Shown: positions 10,292 to 18,615 of the stretch, piece after piece
How positions within the stretch are numbered: the first letter of the stretch is position 1
How the letters are laid out: every line of letters starts with the position of its first letter
NCBI GenBank assembly: GCA_014359885.1
Contig: JACIYN010000023.1
Coordinates: forward strand, 62,001-126,000
Direction: 5' to 3'
DNA: 64,000 nucleotides
DNA from: Desulfacinum sp.
GTDB taxonomy: Bacteria; Desulfobacterota; Syntrophobacteria; Syntrophobacterales; DSM-9756
Notes under the pieces: generated by a model
What the model was told of the DNA's origin: nothing
Databases searched by the model: none
What the model saw: only the letters and a program-made list of their open reading frames with translations
Program-made: the position numbers and the translations under genes

Positions 10292-10516
10292 ATGGCCGAC
10301 AACCGCCTCATTCACGCATTCGCCAAGAACGCACTGGAAGAAATCCGCGTTTCCATCAACGTCTTTCGAGGCAAGGAATACATCGACATCCGCACCTACT
10401 ACAAGGGTGACGATGGGGAGTTCCACCCCTCCAAGAAGGGAGTAACCCTGTCCCCGGAACTTCTTCCCGACCTCATGGAAGCCGTGCGGAAGCTTGAGGA
10501 AGCCCTCGAGGAATAG
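10292..10516 (+). CDS. PC4/Sub1-like ssDNA-binding protein
   Basis: 74 aa, matching the transcriptional coactivator PC4/YdbC fold: 'EIRVSINVFRGKEYIDIRTYYKGDDGEFHPSKKGVTLSPELLPDL', an antiparallel sheet followed by a C-terminal helix. Bacterial members bind single-stranded DNA or RNA and are suspected to act in transcription or repair. The AAAGGAGA ribosome site lies about 11 bases before the ATG. Its stop codon abuts the ATG of the next gene, so the two are very probably translationally coupled. Confidence 0.85.
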   Translation: MADNRLIHAFAKNALEEIRVSINVFRGKEYIDIRTYYKGDDGEFHPSKKGVTLSPELLPDLMEAVRKLEEALEE

Positions 10517-11065
10517 ATGTCCGAAACCCCTTCCCCCAAGACTCAATTTACGTGGTGCATCAAAGAAGAACGCTTTCTGCCCCTGCTGCGATGCCTGGTT
10601 TGTAAGACCCCATGCGATCAAGCGCGGCGGGGGGACCCCGACGACGTGGGGGCGGCGGCGGACGCCCTTGTGGAAGCAGGACGGATCAAGGAGTATTTCG
10701 TCATGACGGCAAAGGCACGATCCCAGGAAAAAACCCCGGAAAGCGCTCCCCGGTTTTTCTTTCTCGAAAACGGTTCCCTTCGGGAGCTCAAGAGCGATGA
10801 ATACAGCCGTACCACGGTCTACGAGGCCATCGGGGCCTACGGCGTGGAACGGCGCTTCGTCCGTCCGGAAGAAAAGAACGACATTCTTTACGAGGGGAAA
10901 AAACCTCCCAAGAAGACCGTTCCGCTTCTGGTCCTGAAAGACGGCGGGGATGTGATCCTTTCCGACTGGAAGGAGCTGGAAGCGGAGCCGGAAAGACTGG
11001 CGGCAGTCCAAGAGGTGGTGGTGGCCCGCCCGGTCAAGCAGGTCTTCGTTCTGAAGGCGCTGTGA
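10517..11065 (+). CDS. conserved hypothetical protein coupled to PC4-like gene
   Basis: 182 aa; I do not recognise a named family. A Cys-rich patch near residues 13-37 (one Cys, then 'RCLVCKTPC') could bind a metal. The rest is a charged alpha/beta protein with an FFFLENGSLRELK segment and no membrane helix or signal peptide. It starts directly after the stop of the PC4-like ssDNA-binding gene, suggesting a joint role in nucleic-acid transactions. The function is unknown. Confidence 0.75.
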   Translation: MSETPSPKTQFTWCIKEERFLPLLRCLVCKTPCDQARRGDPDDVGAAADALVEAGRIKEYFVMTAKARSQEKTPESAPRFFFLENGSLRELKSDEYSRTTVYEAIGAYGVERRFVRPEEKNDILYEGKKPPKKTVPLLVLKDGGDVILSDWKELEAEPERLAAVQEVVVARPVKQVFVLKAL

Positions 11066-11210
11066 AGACGGGCCGTTCCATCGGCTGAATCGATCGGAGC
11101 CGGTCCCTCCCATCGGTCTTTCCTCTTGAGCAGGAAGGAAACCCGGCGTATGGTAAAGGCAGGTCAGATGTCACGTCTCATTGCCTTTCCCGTTCACAAG
11201 GAGGAGACCG

Positions 11211-11561
11211 ATGGCAAACTTTCTTTTCGTCCTGAGCCGCGATGAAAACGACGCGGCGACCCGTTGCTTCCAGTTCGCCAAGATCGCCCATTCCCAGGGC
11301 CACAAGGTGGACGTCTTCCTCATCGATTCGGGAGTGAGCTGGGCGGACACGACGCGCGACTACTCCGTCAAGACCACCACGGGCGACTGCGTCAACGACT
11401 ACCTGCCCTACCTGGTGGAAAACGAAGTTCCCATCTACGTCTGAATTCCCTGTGCCAAGGCTCGTCAGGTTGACGAGGCCAAGTTCTATCCCAACATGGC
11501 CCTGGAGGGGGGACCGCTGCTCATAAGCCTGGCCGCGGAGGCCAAGGTCTTCAACTTCTAG
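11211..11561 (+). CDS. DsrE/DsrF-like protein, predicted selenoprotein (UGA at 11442-11444 read as Sec)
   Basis: Reading through the in-frame TGA gives a complete 116-aa DsrE/TusD-fold protein. 'NFLFVLSRDENDAATRCFQFAKIA' begins the first beta-alpha unit, 'VDVFLIDSGVSWA' follows, and the loop 'VPIYV-U-IPCAKAR' holds Sec78 and Cys81. After the UGA the frame stays open for 38 codons, with conserved features through 'GGPLLISLAAEAKVFNF', and ends at TAG. Homologues carry Cys at this loop position, giving a redox CxxC; here it becomes UxxC. A strong stem-loop lies 16 bases after the UGA (see 11459-11480). AAGGAGG is 6 bases before the ATG. Likely a cytoplasmic sulfur- or thiol-handling protein; substrate unknown. 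The TAG stop abuts a mobile repeat element. Confidence 0.85.
11459..11480 (+). other. predicted bacterial SECIS hairpin
   Basis: CTCGTCA (11461-11467) and TGACGAG (11471-11477) form a perfect 7-bp stem with a GGT loop (or a 5-nt AGGTT loop). The stem can be extended by G-C pairs across a one-base bulge. The loop begins about 22 bases after the UGA, within the range usual for bacterial SECIS elements, and contains the expected G. Confidence 0.75.
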
Positions 11562-11779
11562 GAGGCTTGTCCGAAAACGCCGCAGATGGCCTCTTTTCTC
11601 GTAGCGCAGCCCTTTAGGGCTGCAGAAGAACCCCCGAACGTTGGATGGGCCATCGCGTATTTCCTGTCCTTCATGAAGTTGCGATGGCCCTTTCCGCGGG
11701 GCTGAAACCCCGCGGCTACGATGAAAAGGGGAGTTTCCCGGCCTTCTGAGCCGGAGAAACATTCTCGGACAAGCTCCCA
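11561..11779. repeat. mosaic repeat element, type 1 (REP pair between TGTCCGA inverted ends)
   Basis: The left end, GGAGGCTTGTCCGAAAA at 11561, is inverted at the right end (TTCTCGGACAAGCTCCC, ending 11778). The interior has two GTAG-preceded hairpins: GCAGCCCT..AGGGCTGC (11606-11623) and CCGCGGGG..CCCCGCGG (11694-11715). It carries no gene. Related copies occur at 43121-43335 and 58059-58275. The element begins exactly at the stop codon of the DsrE gene. Confidence 0.85.
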
Positions 11780-11833
11780 GGAACCCCGACCGCCAACGCC
11801 TGCCTTTTCGGGATCGTGCTTTCGTTTTTCCCT

Positions 11834-11861
11834 GTAGGGGCGAAGGATCCTGCGCCCCTAC
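11834..11861. repeat. GTAG palindrome in the 11.56-12.07 kb gap
   Basis: GTAGGGGCG...CGCCCCTAC palindrome, related to copies at 26111, 46276 and 58389. The rest of the 500-base gap holds the mosaic element and a terminator-like hairpin; I see no gene in it. Confidence 0.8.
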
Positions 11862-11968
11862 CGTCCCTCCGGAACGCCAAAAGCCCGTTCAGGTCGATTG
11901 GGCCGTCCTTCTCCCGAGGCCCGCTTTTTGCCTCCCGGAAGGGCTGCGCTCCGGCAAAAAGATCTCTG

Positions 11969-12000
11969 GCGCAAGGCGGGCGCCTTGCGCTATTTTTTTT
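11969..12000 (+). terminator. rho-independent terminator
   Basis: GCGCAAGGC (11969-11977) pairs with GCCTTGCGC (11982-11990), followed by TATTTTTTTT. It lies 400 bases after the selenoprotein gene and 70 bases before the ABC-ATPase gene, isolating the latter. Confidence 0.8.
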
Positions 12001-12067
12001 CGCGCAAAGCAGCTCCATGAGCCAGCGGAGGAGATGACCCCAACGTGCCGGACCGGGAGGACCCATC

Positions 12068-12742
12068 CTGTCAGACGCCCTCATTCGTTGCGAACATCTC
12101 GGGTTGACCCTGCCCGACGGCCGGGCCCTATTCCGGGACCTCTGCCTGGAGATCCACCCGGCGCAATGGATCCAGGTGCTCGGTCCGTCCGGCTGCGGCA
12201 AGACCACGCTCCTTCGCCTGCTGGTTGCCTTGGAGCGCCCCGAGGCCGGTGTGATCTTTTGGAACGGAACGCCTCTCACTCAGGTGCCCGGGCCCGTTCT
12301 CAGAAGTTCCGCCGTTTATGTGGCCCAGACCCCCGCCCTGGTCCCCGGATCGGTCCATCACAATCTCCTCCTGCCCTTCGGCCTCCGCGTCCACGCGACC
12401 CGCCCCCGGCCTTCCCGGGAACAGATCCGAAATCTCCTGGACAGGCTCGGCCTGGAAGACGTTCCGCTGGATCGCGGGGTCGAGGACCTGTCGGCCGGCC
12501 AGCGCCATCGCCTGGCCCTGCTCCGGGCCCTGCTGATCGAACCACGGGTCCTGTTGCTGGATGAGCCCATGAGCGCCCTGGATCGGGATAGTCAGAAAAA
12601 GGTGGAGGTCGTTCTGGAAGAGTTCCGAAAGGCCAATGGAACGAGCCTGGTCCTGGTCAGCCACCAGGAGGCGGTGCACCGATCACCCGACGCGGTCTTC
12701 CGGCTGCAGGACGGCCGCCTGATTCCCATGGGAGGGGCCTGA
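12068..12742 (+). CDS. ABC transporter ATP-binding protein, FetA/YbbL-like (putative CTG start)
   Basis: 224 aa from the proposed start. Walker A 'GPSGCGKTTLL', Q-loop 'VYVAQTPAL', signature 'LSAGQRHRLALLRALL', Walker B 'VLLLDEPMSAL' and H-loop 'SHQEAVH' are all present. It pairs with the FetB-like permease one base downstream; E. coli FetAB is implicated in iron export and peroxide resistance. The first conserved strand ('LIRCEHLGL') lies upstream of the only normal start (TTG 12104). In that frame no ATG/GTG/TTG exists back to a stop at 12035, so the CTG at 12068, 7 bases after GGGAGGA, is the likeliest start. Confidence 0.85.
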   Translation: MSDALIRCEHLGLTLPDGRALFRDLCLEIHPAQWIQVLGPSGCGKTTLLRLLVALERPEAGVIFWNGTPLTQVPGPVLRSSAVYVAQTPALVPGSVHHNLLLPFGLRVHATRPRPSREQIRNLLDRLGLEDVPLDRGVEDLSAGQRHRLALLRALLIEPRVLLLDEPMSALDRDSQKKVEVVLEEFRKANGTSLVLVSHQEAVHRSPDAVFRLQDGRLIPMGGA

Positions 12743-12743
12743 C

Positions 12744-13523
12744 ATGGAACAGACGATCCCCCACATCAGCAACCTTCAGCTGCTGGGAGCCCTGGGATTC
12801 GTGGCGCTGGGGGGAGCCGCTTCCCTTTATCACGGCCTTCGCCTGGAAAGGGACCTGCTGTGGGGAAGCGCCCGCACCTTCGTCCAGCTCTTCGTCATGG
12901 GCTACGTCCTGACCGTGATCTTCGACCTCCGGCACCCGGCACCCGTTCTCGCCTTCTTCCTCCTCATGATCGGCGCGGCCGCCTGGATCATCCGCAACCG
13001 CGTCTCGGAAAGGGCCGTCTCCTTTTTCGCCCCCACCCTGGCTTCCATGGTGGTGAGTTATCTCGTCATCACGTATGTGGTCACGGCCTTCGTGGTGGGC
13101 GTGCGGCCCTGGTGGACCCCCCGGTTTCTCCTTCCCCTGGGGGGCATGGTGATCGGCAATTCCATGAACGCCGTGGCCATCGCCTTGGAGCGGCTTTTCG
13201 GCGAGCTGAGAAGCCGGCGGGCCCAGGTGGAGATGATGCTCAGCCTGGGGGCGGACTACAGGGAAGCCAGTGCGGACATGGTGCGGGTGGCCGTGAAAGC
13301 CGGCATGATTCCTTCCATCAACGCCATGATGGGGGTGGGCATTGTCTTTATCCCCGGCATGATGACCGGACAGATCCTGGCCGGAGCCGACCCGCTGGTG
13401 GCCATCCGCTACCAGATCGTGGTGATGCTCATGCTGGTGGGGTCCACCACGCTGGGAACGCTGCTGGTGGTCTGGCTGGTGCGCAAACGTTGTTTCGGCA
13501 CCAAAGACGAACTGCTTCTTTAA
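12744..13523 (+). CDS. FetB/YbbM-like ABC transporter permease (UPF0014)
   Basis: 259 aa, about seven membrane helices. Family-defining segments are 'ALGGAASLYHGLRLERDLLWGSARTFVQLFVMGYVL', 'PLGGMVIGNSMNAVAIALERL' and 'IPSINAMMGVGIVFIPGMMTGQILAGADPLVAIRYQI'. It forms a two-gene unit with the ATPase directly upstream (the stop ends at 12742, the ATG is at 12744). The expected role is metal (iron) export or homeostasis by analogy with E. coli FetAB; a different substrate is possible. Confidence 0.9.
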   Translation: MEQTIPHISNLQLLGALGFVALGGAASLYHGLRLERDLLWGSARTFVQLFVMGYVLTVIFDLRHPAPVLAFFLLMIGAAAWIIRNRVSERAVSFFAPTLASMVVSYLVITYVVTAFVVGVRPWWTPRFLLPLGGMVIGNSMNAVAIALERLFGELRSRRAQVEMMLSLGADYREASADMVRVAVKAGMIPSINAMMGVGIVFIPGMMTGQILAGADPLVAIRYQIVVMLMLVGSTTLGTLLVVWLVRKRCFGTKDELLL

Positions 13524-13592
13524 GGGCGGCCTGAAGATTCATTCAGCCAATCCGGGCCGGGATCGCCGCGGCGTCGGGTCGGCTTTCGCCTT

Positions 13593-15560
13593 TCAGGCGG
13601 CGTCCCGCTGCGCGTCTTTGCCCCCGGCAAGCGAAGCTTCCTGCCGGGAAAAGAGGCGGTGCACGTTCAACAGAATGCGGACGCCGTCCCCGTCCTTGGC
13701 CATGCCGGCGATGTATTCCAGGGGCGCCCCCAGCCCGTAGGCAGGCACGTCCTCGATCTGCCCCGCCTTGATGTTTTCCACGTGAGAGACGCTGTCCACC
13801 ACGATCCCCATATGCAGGATGCGGTCGGCCTGGGGGGTTTCCAGGATGACGATGCAGGTCCGATCGTGGTACGCCAGCTCAGGAAGGCCGAATTTGAGGC
13901 GCAGATCCACCACCGGGATGACCTTGCCCCGGAGGTTCACCACACCCTTCACCGCCCGGGGTGTTTCCGGCACCGACCGGATGGGCATCATGCCCACGAT
14001 TTCCTTGACCGACAACACGTCCACCCCATAGGCCTGGTCCATGAGATGGAAGATCAAGTACTGACCTTCCCGGTCCAGATTCGCCTTGTTGGAAAGGGCC
14101 CCCCGGCTTTCCAGGACCTTCACCTTCTCCCGCGCAAAGGCGGCGGCATCATGGAGGATGGAACGACGGATGATGCCTCCCGCCTCCCGGCAGGCTTTTT
14201 CGGCGAACCGCAGATCCAGCAGCCGGTTCAGGTCCACCCGCGTGCCCAAGCCCATGCGATCCGCCATGTAATCCTGGATCTTGGCAAAATCGTCGGACAC
14301 GGGCAGCAGATCGTCGGTCTTGATCCCCGTGGGGTCGGTGAGCACGTTCTTGAGGATGGCTTTCTTGAGACCCAGGGTGCCTTGAGGGTCCAGGAATTCC
14401 ACACCGATCTCCGCGGCCGTGTCCGGGTTGGCGCTGATGAACTTGCCCGCCTGCACCAGCAGGCTCACCAGTTCCTGGACGGCTTCCGGATGTTGTTCGA
14501 TGATTTCGTCCCGGACGGCCACCACGCAACAGGGGTGGTTTTCCCAGATCTCCCCCGAAAGAAACAGCTCATCGGCGATGCCTCCGGCGATGGCCTTGGT
14601 TCCGATGGGTTCCGCCACCATGAAACCGCCCGCACCTTCCTGACCGGACAGGAACTCCGGCATGCGAACCGGTGGAGCCACCTCAAAGATCACATCGCAG
14701 TCCTTGTTTCCGGCGGTTCCGGGATGGAGCCCCAAGCCCTGCAGGAACATGTGGGACAGGATGTGGTGAATGGACAGTTCATGGGGAATGTAGAAGGTCT
14801 TTCCCTTGAGAAGAGCCTTGACAGGGTGCCCGGGCGCCTTCTTGCGGACAGCGATGCTGCCGTTCTTGTGGGCCAGCAGCACGATCCGCAGCGGCACCCC
14901 GTACCCGAAAAGGTCCATGGCGATGGGACCCAGGATGAAGGCCGCATCGATTTCGCCGTCGGCCAGGGCCTTCTGAACGGGATTCCAGCTGGACATGCAC
15001 TGGGTCTGCAATTCGAAGTGGCGAGGCGTCTGCTTTCCACTCTCGATGAAATGCTTGAGAACGCCCAGAGTAAGATGGTCGGTGATCTGGATATGGGCGA
15101 TCTTGAGCCGCAGTTTTCCGGACGGGGCCACCTCCGGCTCCCGCATCCGGGAAGCGGCCCGCCCGGCCAGGGTCTTGCCGGCCAGGGTGTCTTTGATGGC
15201 GGCCTGGAGCTCCTGGGGGGCGAAGGGCTTGGTGATCACGCTATTGGCGCCGGCTTCCGCCGCTTCCATCCGCTCCTTCATCTGGGCCCGGCCCGTGGCC
15301 ATGATAAAGGGAAGATCCCGGTAGGCATCCTGGGAACGAAGGTATCGCACCAGCTCGAGCCCGCCCATGCCGGGCATGTTCCAGTCGCTGATCACCAGGG
15401 TCACTTGGGGATTCTGTTCCAACATCCGGACGGCCTGTTGCCCGTCTTCGGCTTCCAGGATGTTCGTATAGCCGATGGAATTCAGGACCTTGATCTCCAT
15501 CTTCCGCGTGATGGCGGAATCTTCCACCAGAAGGATCACCATTTCGGGGGCCGTTGTCAT
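13593..15560 (-). CDS. fusion protein: response-regulator receiver, NitT/TauT-type substrate-binding domain, CheW
   Basis: 655 aa with no signal peptide. Residues 5-125 are a full receiver domain ('LLVEDSAITRKM', phospho-Asp in 'VISDWNMPGMGG', Lys in 'ITKPFAP'). Residues about 150-410 resemble NrtA/SsuA-type periplasmic binding proteins ('KIAHIQITDHLTLGVLKHF', 'ALADGEIDAAFILGPIAM'), here evidently cytoplasmic. Residues about 500-640 are CheW ('YLIFHLMDQAYGVDVLSVKEIV', 'VVNLRGKVIPVVDLR'). This suggests a ligand- and phosphorylation-gated scaffold tied to a chemoreceptor array. The ATG at 15560 follows GAGGA by 8 bases; an earlier in-frame start at 15584 is less likely. The hybrid kinase gene lies just upstream on the same strand. 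Confidence 0.85.
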   Translation of the reverse strand: MTTAPEMVILLVEDSAITRKMEIKVLNSIGYTNILEAEDGQQAVRMLEQNPQVTLVISDWNMPGMGGLELVRYLRSQDAYRDLPFIMATGRAQMKERMEAAEAGANSVITKPFAPQELQAAIKDTLAGKTLAGRAASRMREPEVAPSGKLRLKIAHIQITDHLTLGVLKHFIESGKQTPRHFELQTQCMSSWNPVQKALADGEIDAAFILGPIAMDLFGYGVPLRIVLLAHKNGSIAVRKKAPGHPVKALLKGKTFYIPHELSIHHILSHMFLQGLGLHPGTAGNKDCDVIFEVAPPVRMPEFLSGQEGAGGFMVAEPIGTKAIAGGIADELFLSGEIWENHPCCVVAVRDEIIEQHPEAVQELVSLLVQAGKFISANPDTAAEIGVEFLDPQGTLGLKKAILKNVLTDPTGIKTDDLLPVSDDFAKIQDYMADRMGLGTRVDLNRLLDLRFAEKACREAGGIIRRSILHDAAAFAREKVKVLESRGALSNKANLDREGQYLIFHLMDQAYGVDVLSVKEIVGMMPIRSVPETPRAVKGVVNLRGKVIPVVDLRLKFGLPELAYHDRTCIVILETPQADRILHMGIVVDSVSHVENIKAGQIEDVPAYGLGAPLEYIAGMAKDGDGVRILLNVHRLFSRQEASLAGGKDAQRDAA

Positions 15561-15745
15561 CGTCTTTTCCTCGCAGCTCCGCATATGCTCAATGTGACGC
15601 CTCTTCCCATCGAAACCGTACGCGACCGGACCATTTCAGATCGCCGGTTTACCTTCAAGACAATCGGCTTTTCACGGGAAAAACTTGAGTAAAACCCATT
15701 GGGCGGGGGGAGTCTTCGCCGCGGGATCCGGAAGGCACCGTCCCT

Positions 15746-18508
15746 TCATCCTTCCAGTACCGCGGCCAGTTTGCGGCTCAACTGCGCCATGGAGAAGGGC
15801 TTGGGGAGAAAGGCAAGGCCCCCGCGATCCGGAGCCTCACCGGCTTCAATCTTTTCCGGGTATCCCGACATGTAGAGCACTTTCAGTTCAGGCCACTTTT
15901 TTCGCAGGATGCCGAATAGATCCTTCCCGGTCATCTCTGGAAGAACCATGTCAGTGAGGAGCGCCGCGGGAGGTTCCCGAAGGGCCTCGACCCGTTGCAG
16001 GGCGTGGCTCGGAGAGGCCGCCTCCAGGACATGGTAGCCCAGGGACTGGAGCATGGAATAGGTCAATTCGCGAACCATGTCGTCATCCTCCACCAACAGG
16101 ATCGTCTCTCCCTTTCCGCGCACCACCGGCGGGCTGTCCGCATCGTCTGCTTCCCTGTAGGCGGCCGTTCCTTCCAGCTGAGGCAAATAGATTTCGAAAG
16201 CACTTCCCATGCCCGGAATCGACGTGGCCAGAATCCGCCCTTCGTGCTGCTCCACGATGCCGTATACGGTGGAGAGGCCCAGACCGGTTCCCTTCCCCTC
16301 CGCCTTGGTGGTGAAGAAGGGTTCGAAAATCCTTTCCAGCGTCCTCCTGTCCATGCCCGTGCCGGTATCGGCCACGGTCAACACCGCATACCGGCCCGGA
16401 GCCAGGTCGGGCACGGGGATTTCCGACTCCTCCAAAAACTCCCGGGATTCCAGCTGAACGGCCAATGTACCCCCGGAAGGCATGGCGTCCTGGGCGTTGA
16501 CGACAAGATTGACGAGCACCTGCTCCATCTGCCTCACATCGGCCTTGACCACCACCGGCTCCTGGGGCAGGCTCATCCGGATCTCAATGTTTTCACGGAT
16601 CGTGCGCCGCAGCATGGCCTGCAAGTCTTCCAGCGCGGCCCTCAGGTCCACCGGGCGCATATCCAGGACCTGTCTCCGGCTGAAGGCCAGGAGTTTCCCG
16701 ATGAGATCCTTGGCCTTCAGGGCGGCGTCCCTGATGGAGCGGGCATAGGTGGTGCAAAGCTCCGCCTCTTGGGCGACGGCGGTCAGCATTTCGGCATAGC
16801 CCAGAATGGGGGTCAGTAAGTTGTTGAAATCATGGGCGATACCCCCCGCCAGCCTGCCCACCGATTCCATCTTTTGAGCCTGGCGCAGCTGCTCTTCCAA
16901 AGCGCGGCGCTCCCTTTCGGCACGCAGGCGTTCGCGGATGTACCGGGCACTGATGTAGATGACGCGATGCCCGTTCAGGTCAAAGGGGCTGGCGCTGATT
17001 TCCACGGGAACGGCTTCCCCGGAGCGCATCATGAGCCGGGCCTGGACGAAGATCGGACCCGAGGCCTCGGCAGACTCAAGGTTCCGGACCCACTCTTCCA
17101 GCCGCTGATCGCCCGCCCACAAGTGGGCCCACGGCCGGCCGATCAATTCCCCCCTTGCGATCTCCAGGAGCTTCGACGCCGCTTGGTTCGCATCCATGAT
17201 GCAACCGTCGGCTCGGCGAACCACGAAAAAGGCGTCGCCAGCCACTTCAAACAGGGTTCGGTATTGTTTCAGGGACTCATCCAGGCGCCTTCGAGCTTCG
17301 ACCCTGCCGTAGGCGTTTCCCATCTGAGCGGCCACGCTTTCGAGAAAGCGTTGATTTTCCCTTGAGATGTCCGGTCCGGACCGGGACGCCACATACAGAC
17401 AACCCACCACGCGATGCTCATAACGAATGGGGACCACGGCGGCGGCCTGCAGGCCTTCCGCCTGTGCGACACCCGCTCCGGGCACATCCAGCCTTTCATG
17501 GGCCGTGTAGCAAGCCCCACCCGCCTGAACCAGACGGCACATGGCACGGGCCCCGTCGGGGGACTGCATCGCTTGAGCCACCGGCGCGGGCAGCCCCACC
17601 TGATGGACCATGACCAACCGTTCGGGCTCCTCTTTCAGGAAGAAGACGGCCCCACAGTCCAATCCGGTCACGTGGACGACGGCATCCAGGATCAGACCGA
17701 GCCCTTCCTCCATTCGTGTGATGGTGGCCAAGGCGGCCCCGATCCAACTCTGGACGAGGAGTTTCTCCTGGCTGAGCTTAAGTTGCGTGATGTCGGTATG
17801 GGTGCCGATCATGACCAGGGCCCTGCCGCCGGCGTCCCGCCTCACCGCCTTGCCGCGGCCCAGGATCCACTTCCAGTCGCCTTGCTTGGTCCGCATGCGG
17901 AATTCCACCTCGAAGTGGGGCACCTCGTTTTCGATGCACCGACGGTTCACCTCCAGCGCCCGCTCCCGGTCCTCCGGATGCACATGCTCGATCCAGGCCC
18001 CCACCACATCGCCGAACTCGGACACCTCATATCCCAGCATCTGGGCATAGGCGGGGCTGTAATAGACCTTGCCCGTCCGCACGTCCCATTCCCAGATGCC
18101 GTCCCGGGCGGCTTCCATGGCCTGGCGGAAGCGCTCTTCGCTCCTGCGAAACGCCTCCTCGGTCTCCTTCTTTTCCGTGATGTCCGAAACGATGTGGATG
18201 ATTCCGGTGAGTCGGCCTTTTTCGTCCAGGAGAGGGTGCGAGTCGGCTAGAAACCATCGGCTTCCCATGCGGAACTCCCGCCGCTCCCGGGTGAGGGATC
18301 TCTTGGCGCACACGGTGGGGCAATCCCGAACGGGCTTGGTGCTCTTGTGGATCACTTCCCAGCAGGGGCGGCCGAGGGTGTCTTCCCGCACGCCGAACAT
18401 CTCCTGCGCGGCCCGATTGCAGGAAAGGATACAACCCTCCGGATCCAGGATCATAACGGCATCCTGGAGTGCATCAAAGGTCACATCCCACTGGGGGCCT
18501 TTGTCCAT
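15746..18508 (-). CDS. hybrid sensor histidine kinase (PAS-PAS-GAF-PAS-HisKA-HATPase-REC)
   Basis: 920 aa, no membrane helices seen, so a cytosolic sensor. Three PAS domains (about 8-115, 125-250, 425-540) flank a GAF domain (about 255-415). HisKA has the phospho-acceptor in 'LAGGIAHDFNNLLTPILGY'. HATPase boxes are 'NLVVNAQDAMPSGG', 'DTGTGMD' and 'GTGLGLSTVYGIV'. A C-terminal receiver has its Asp in 'LLTDMVLPEM'. The ATG at 18508 is preceded by GGAGG; an open frame further upstream is not homologous. It lies 185 bases upstream of the REC-SBP-CheW gene, its probable partner. Confidence 0.9.
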   Translation of the reverse strand: MDKGPQWDVTFDALQDAVMILDPEGCILSCNRAAQEMFGVREDTLGRPCWEVIHKSTKPVRDCPTVCAKRSLTRERREFRMGSRWFLADSHPLLDEKGRLTGIIHIVSDITEKKETEEAFRRSEERFRQAMEAARDGIWEWDVRTGKVYYSPAYAQMLGYEVSEFGDVVGAWIEHVHPEDRERALEVNRRCIENEVPHFEVEFRMRTKQGDWKWILGRGKAVRRDAGGRALVMIGTHTDITQLKLSQEKLLVQSWIGAALATITRMEEGLGLILDAVVHVTGLDCGAVFFLKEEPERLVMVHQVGLPAPVAQAMQSPDGARAMCRLVQAGGACYTAHERLDVPGAGVAQAEGLQAAAVVPIRYEHRVVGCLYVASRSGPDISRENQRFLESVAAQMGNAYGRVEARRRLDESLKQYRTLFEVAGDAFFVVRRADGCIMDANQAASKLLEIARGELIGRPWAHLWAGDQRLEEWVRNLESAEASGPIFVQARLMMRSGEAVPVEISASPFDLNGHRVIYISARYIRERLRAERERRALEEQLRQAQKMESVGRLAGGIAHDFNNLLTPILGYAEMLTAVAQEAELCTTYARSIRDAALKAKDLIGKLLAFSRRQVLDMRPVDLRAALEDLQAMLRRTIRENIEIRMSLPQEPVVVKADVRQMEQVLVNLVVNAQDAMPSGGTLAVQLESREFLEESEIPVPDLAPGRYAVLTVADTGTGMDRRTLERIFEPFFTTKAEGKGTGLGLSTVYGIVEQHEGRILATSIPGMGSAFEIYLPQLEGTAAYREADDADSPPVVRGKGETILLVEDDDMVRELTYSMLQSLGYHVLEAASPSHALQRVEALREPPAALLTDMVLPEMTGKDLFGILRKKWPELKVLYMSGYPEKIEAGEAPDRGGLAFLPKPFSMAQLSRKLAAVLEG

Positions 18509-18615
18509 GTCAGCACCCTCCGCGGCAACATTACAACACGCACTTTTTTCTAACGGACTTTCGGTAAAAGTGGAAGCCGCGGGACAAAATGCACAAGATT
18601 CCGCCGGGGGCCGCA

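Noticed and set aside
11816-12037. Small open frame between the DsrE gene and the ABC ATPase
   Set aside because: It spans a GTAG palindrome and a terminator hairpin and has no ribosome site or similarity.
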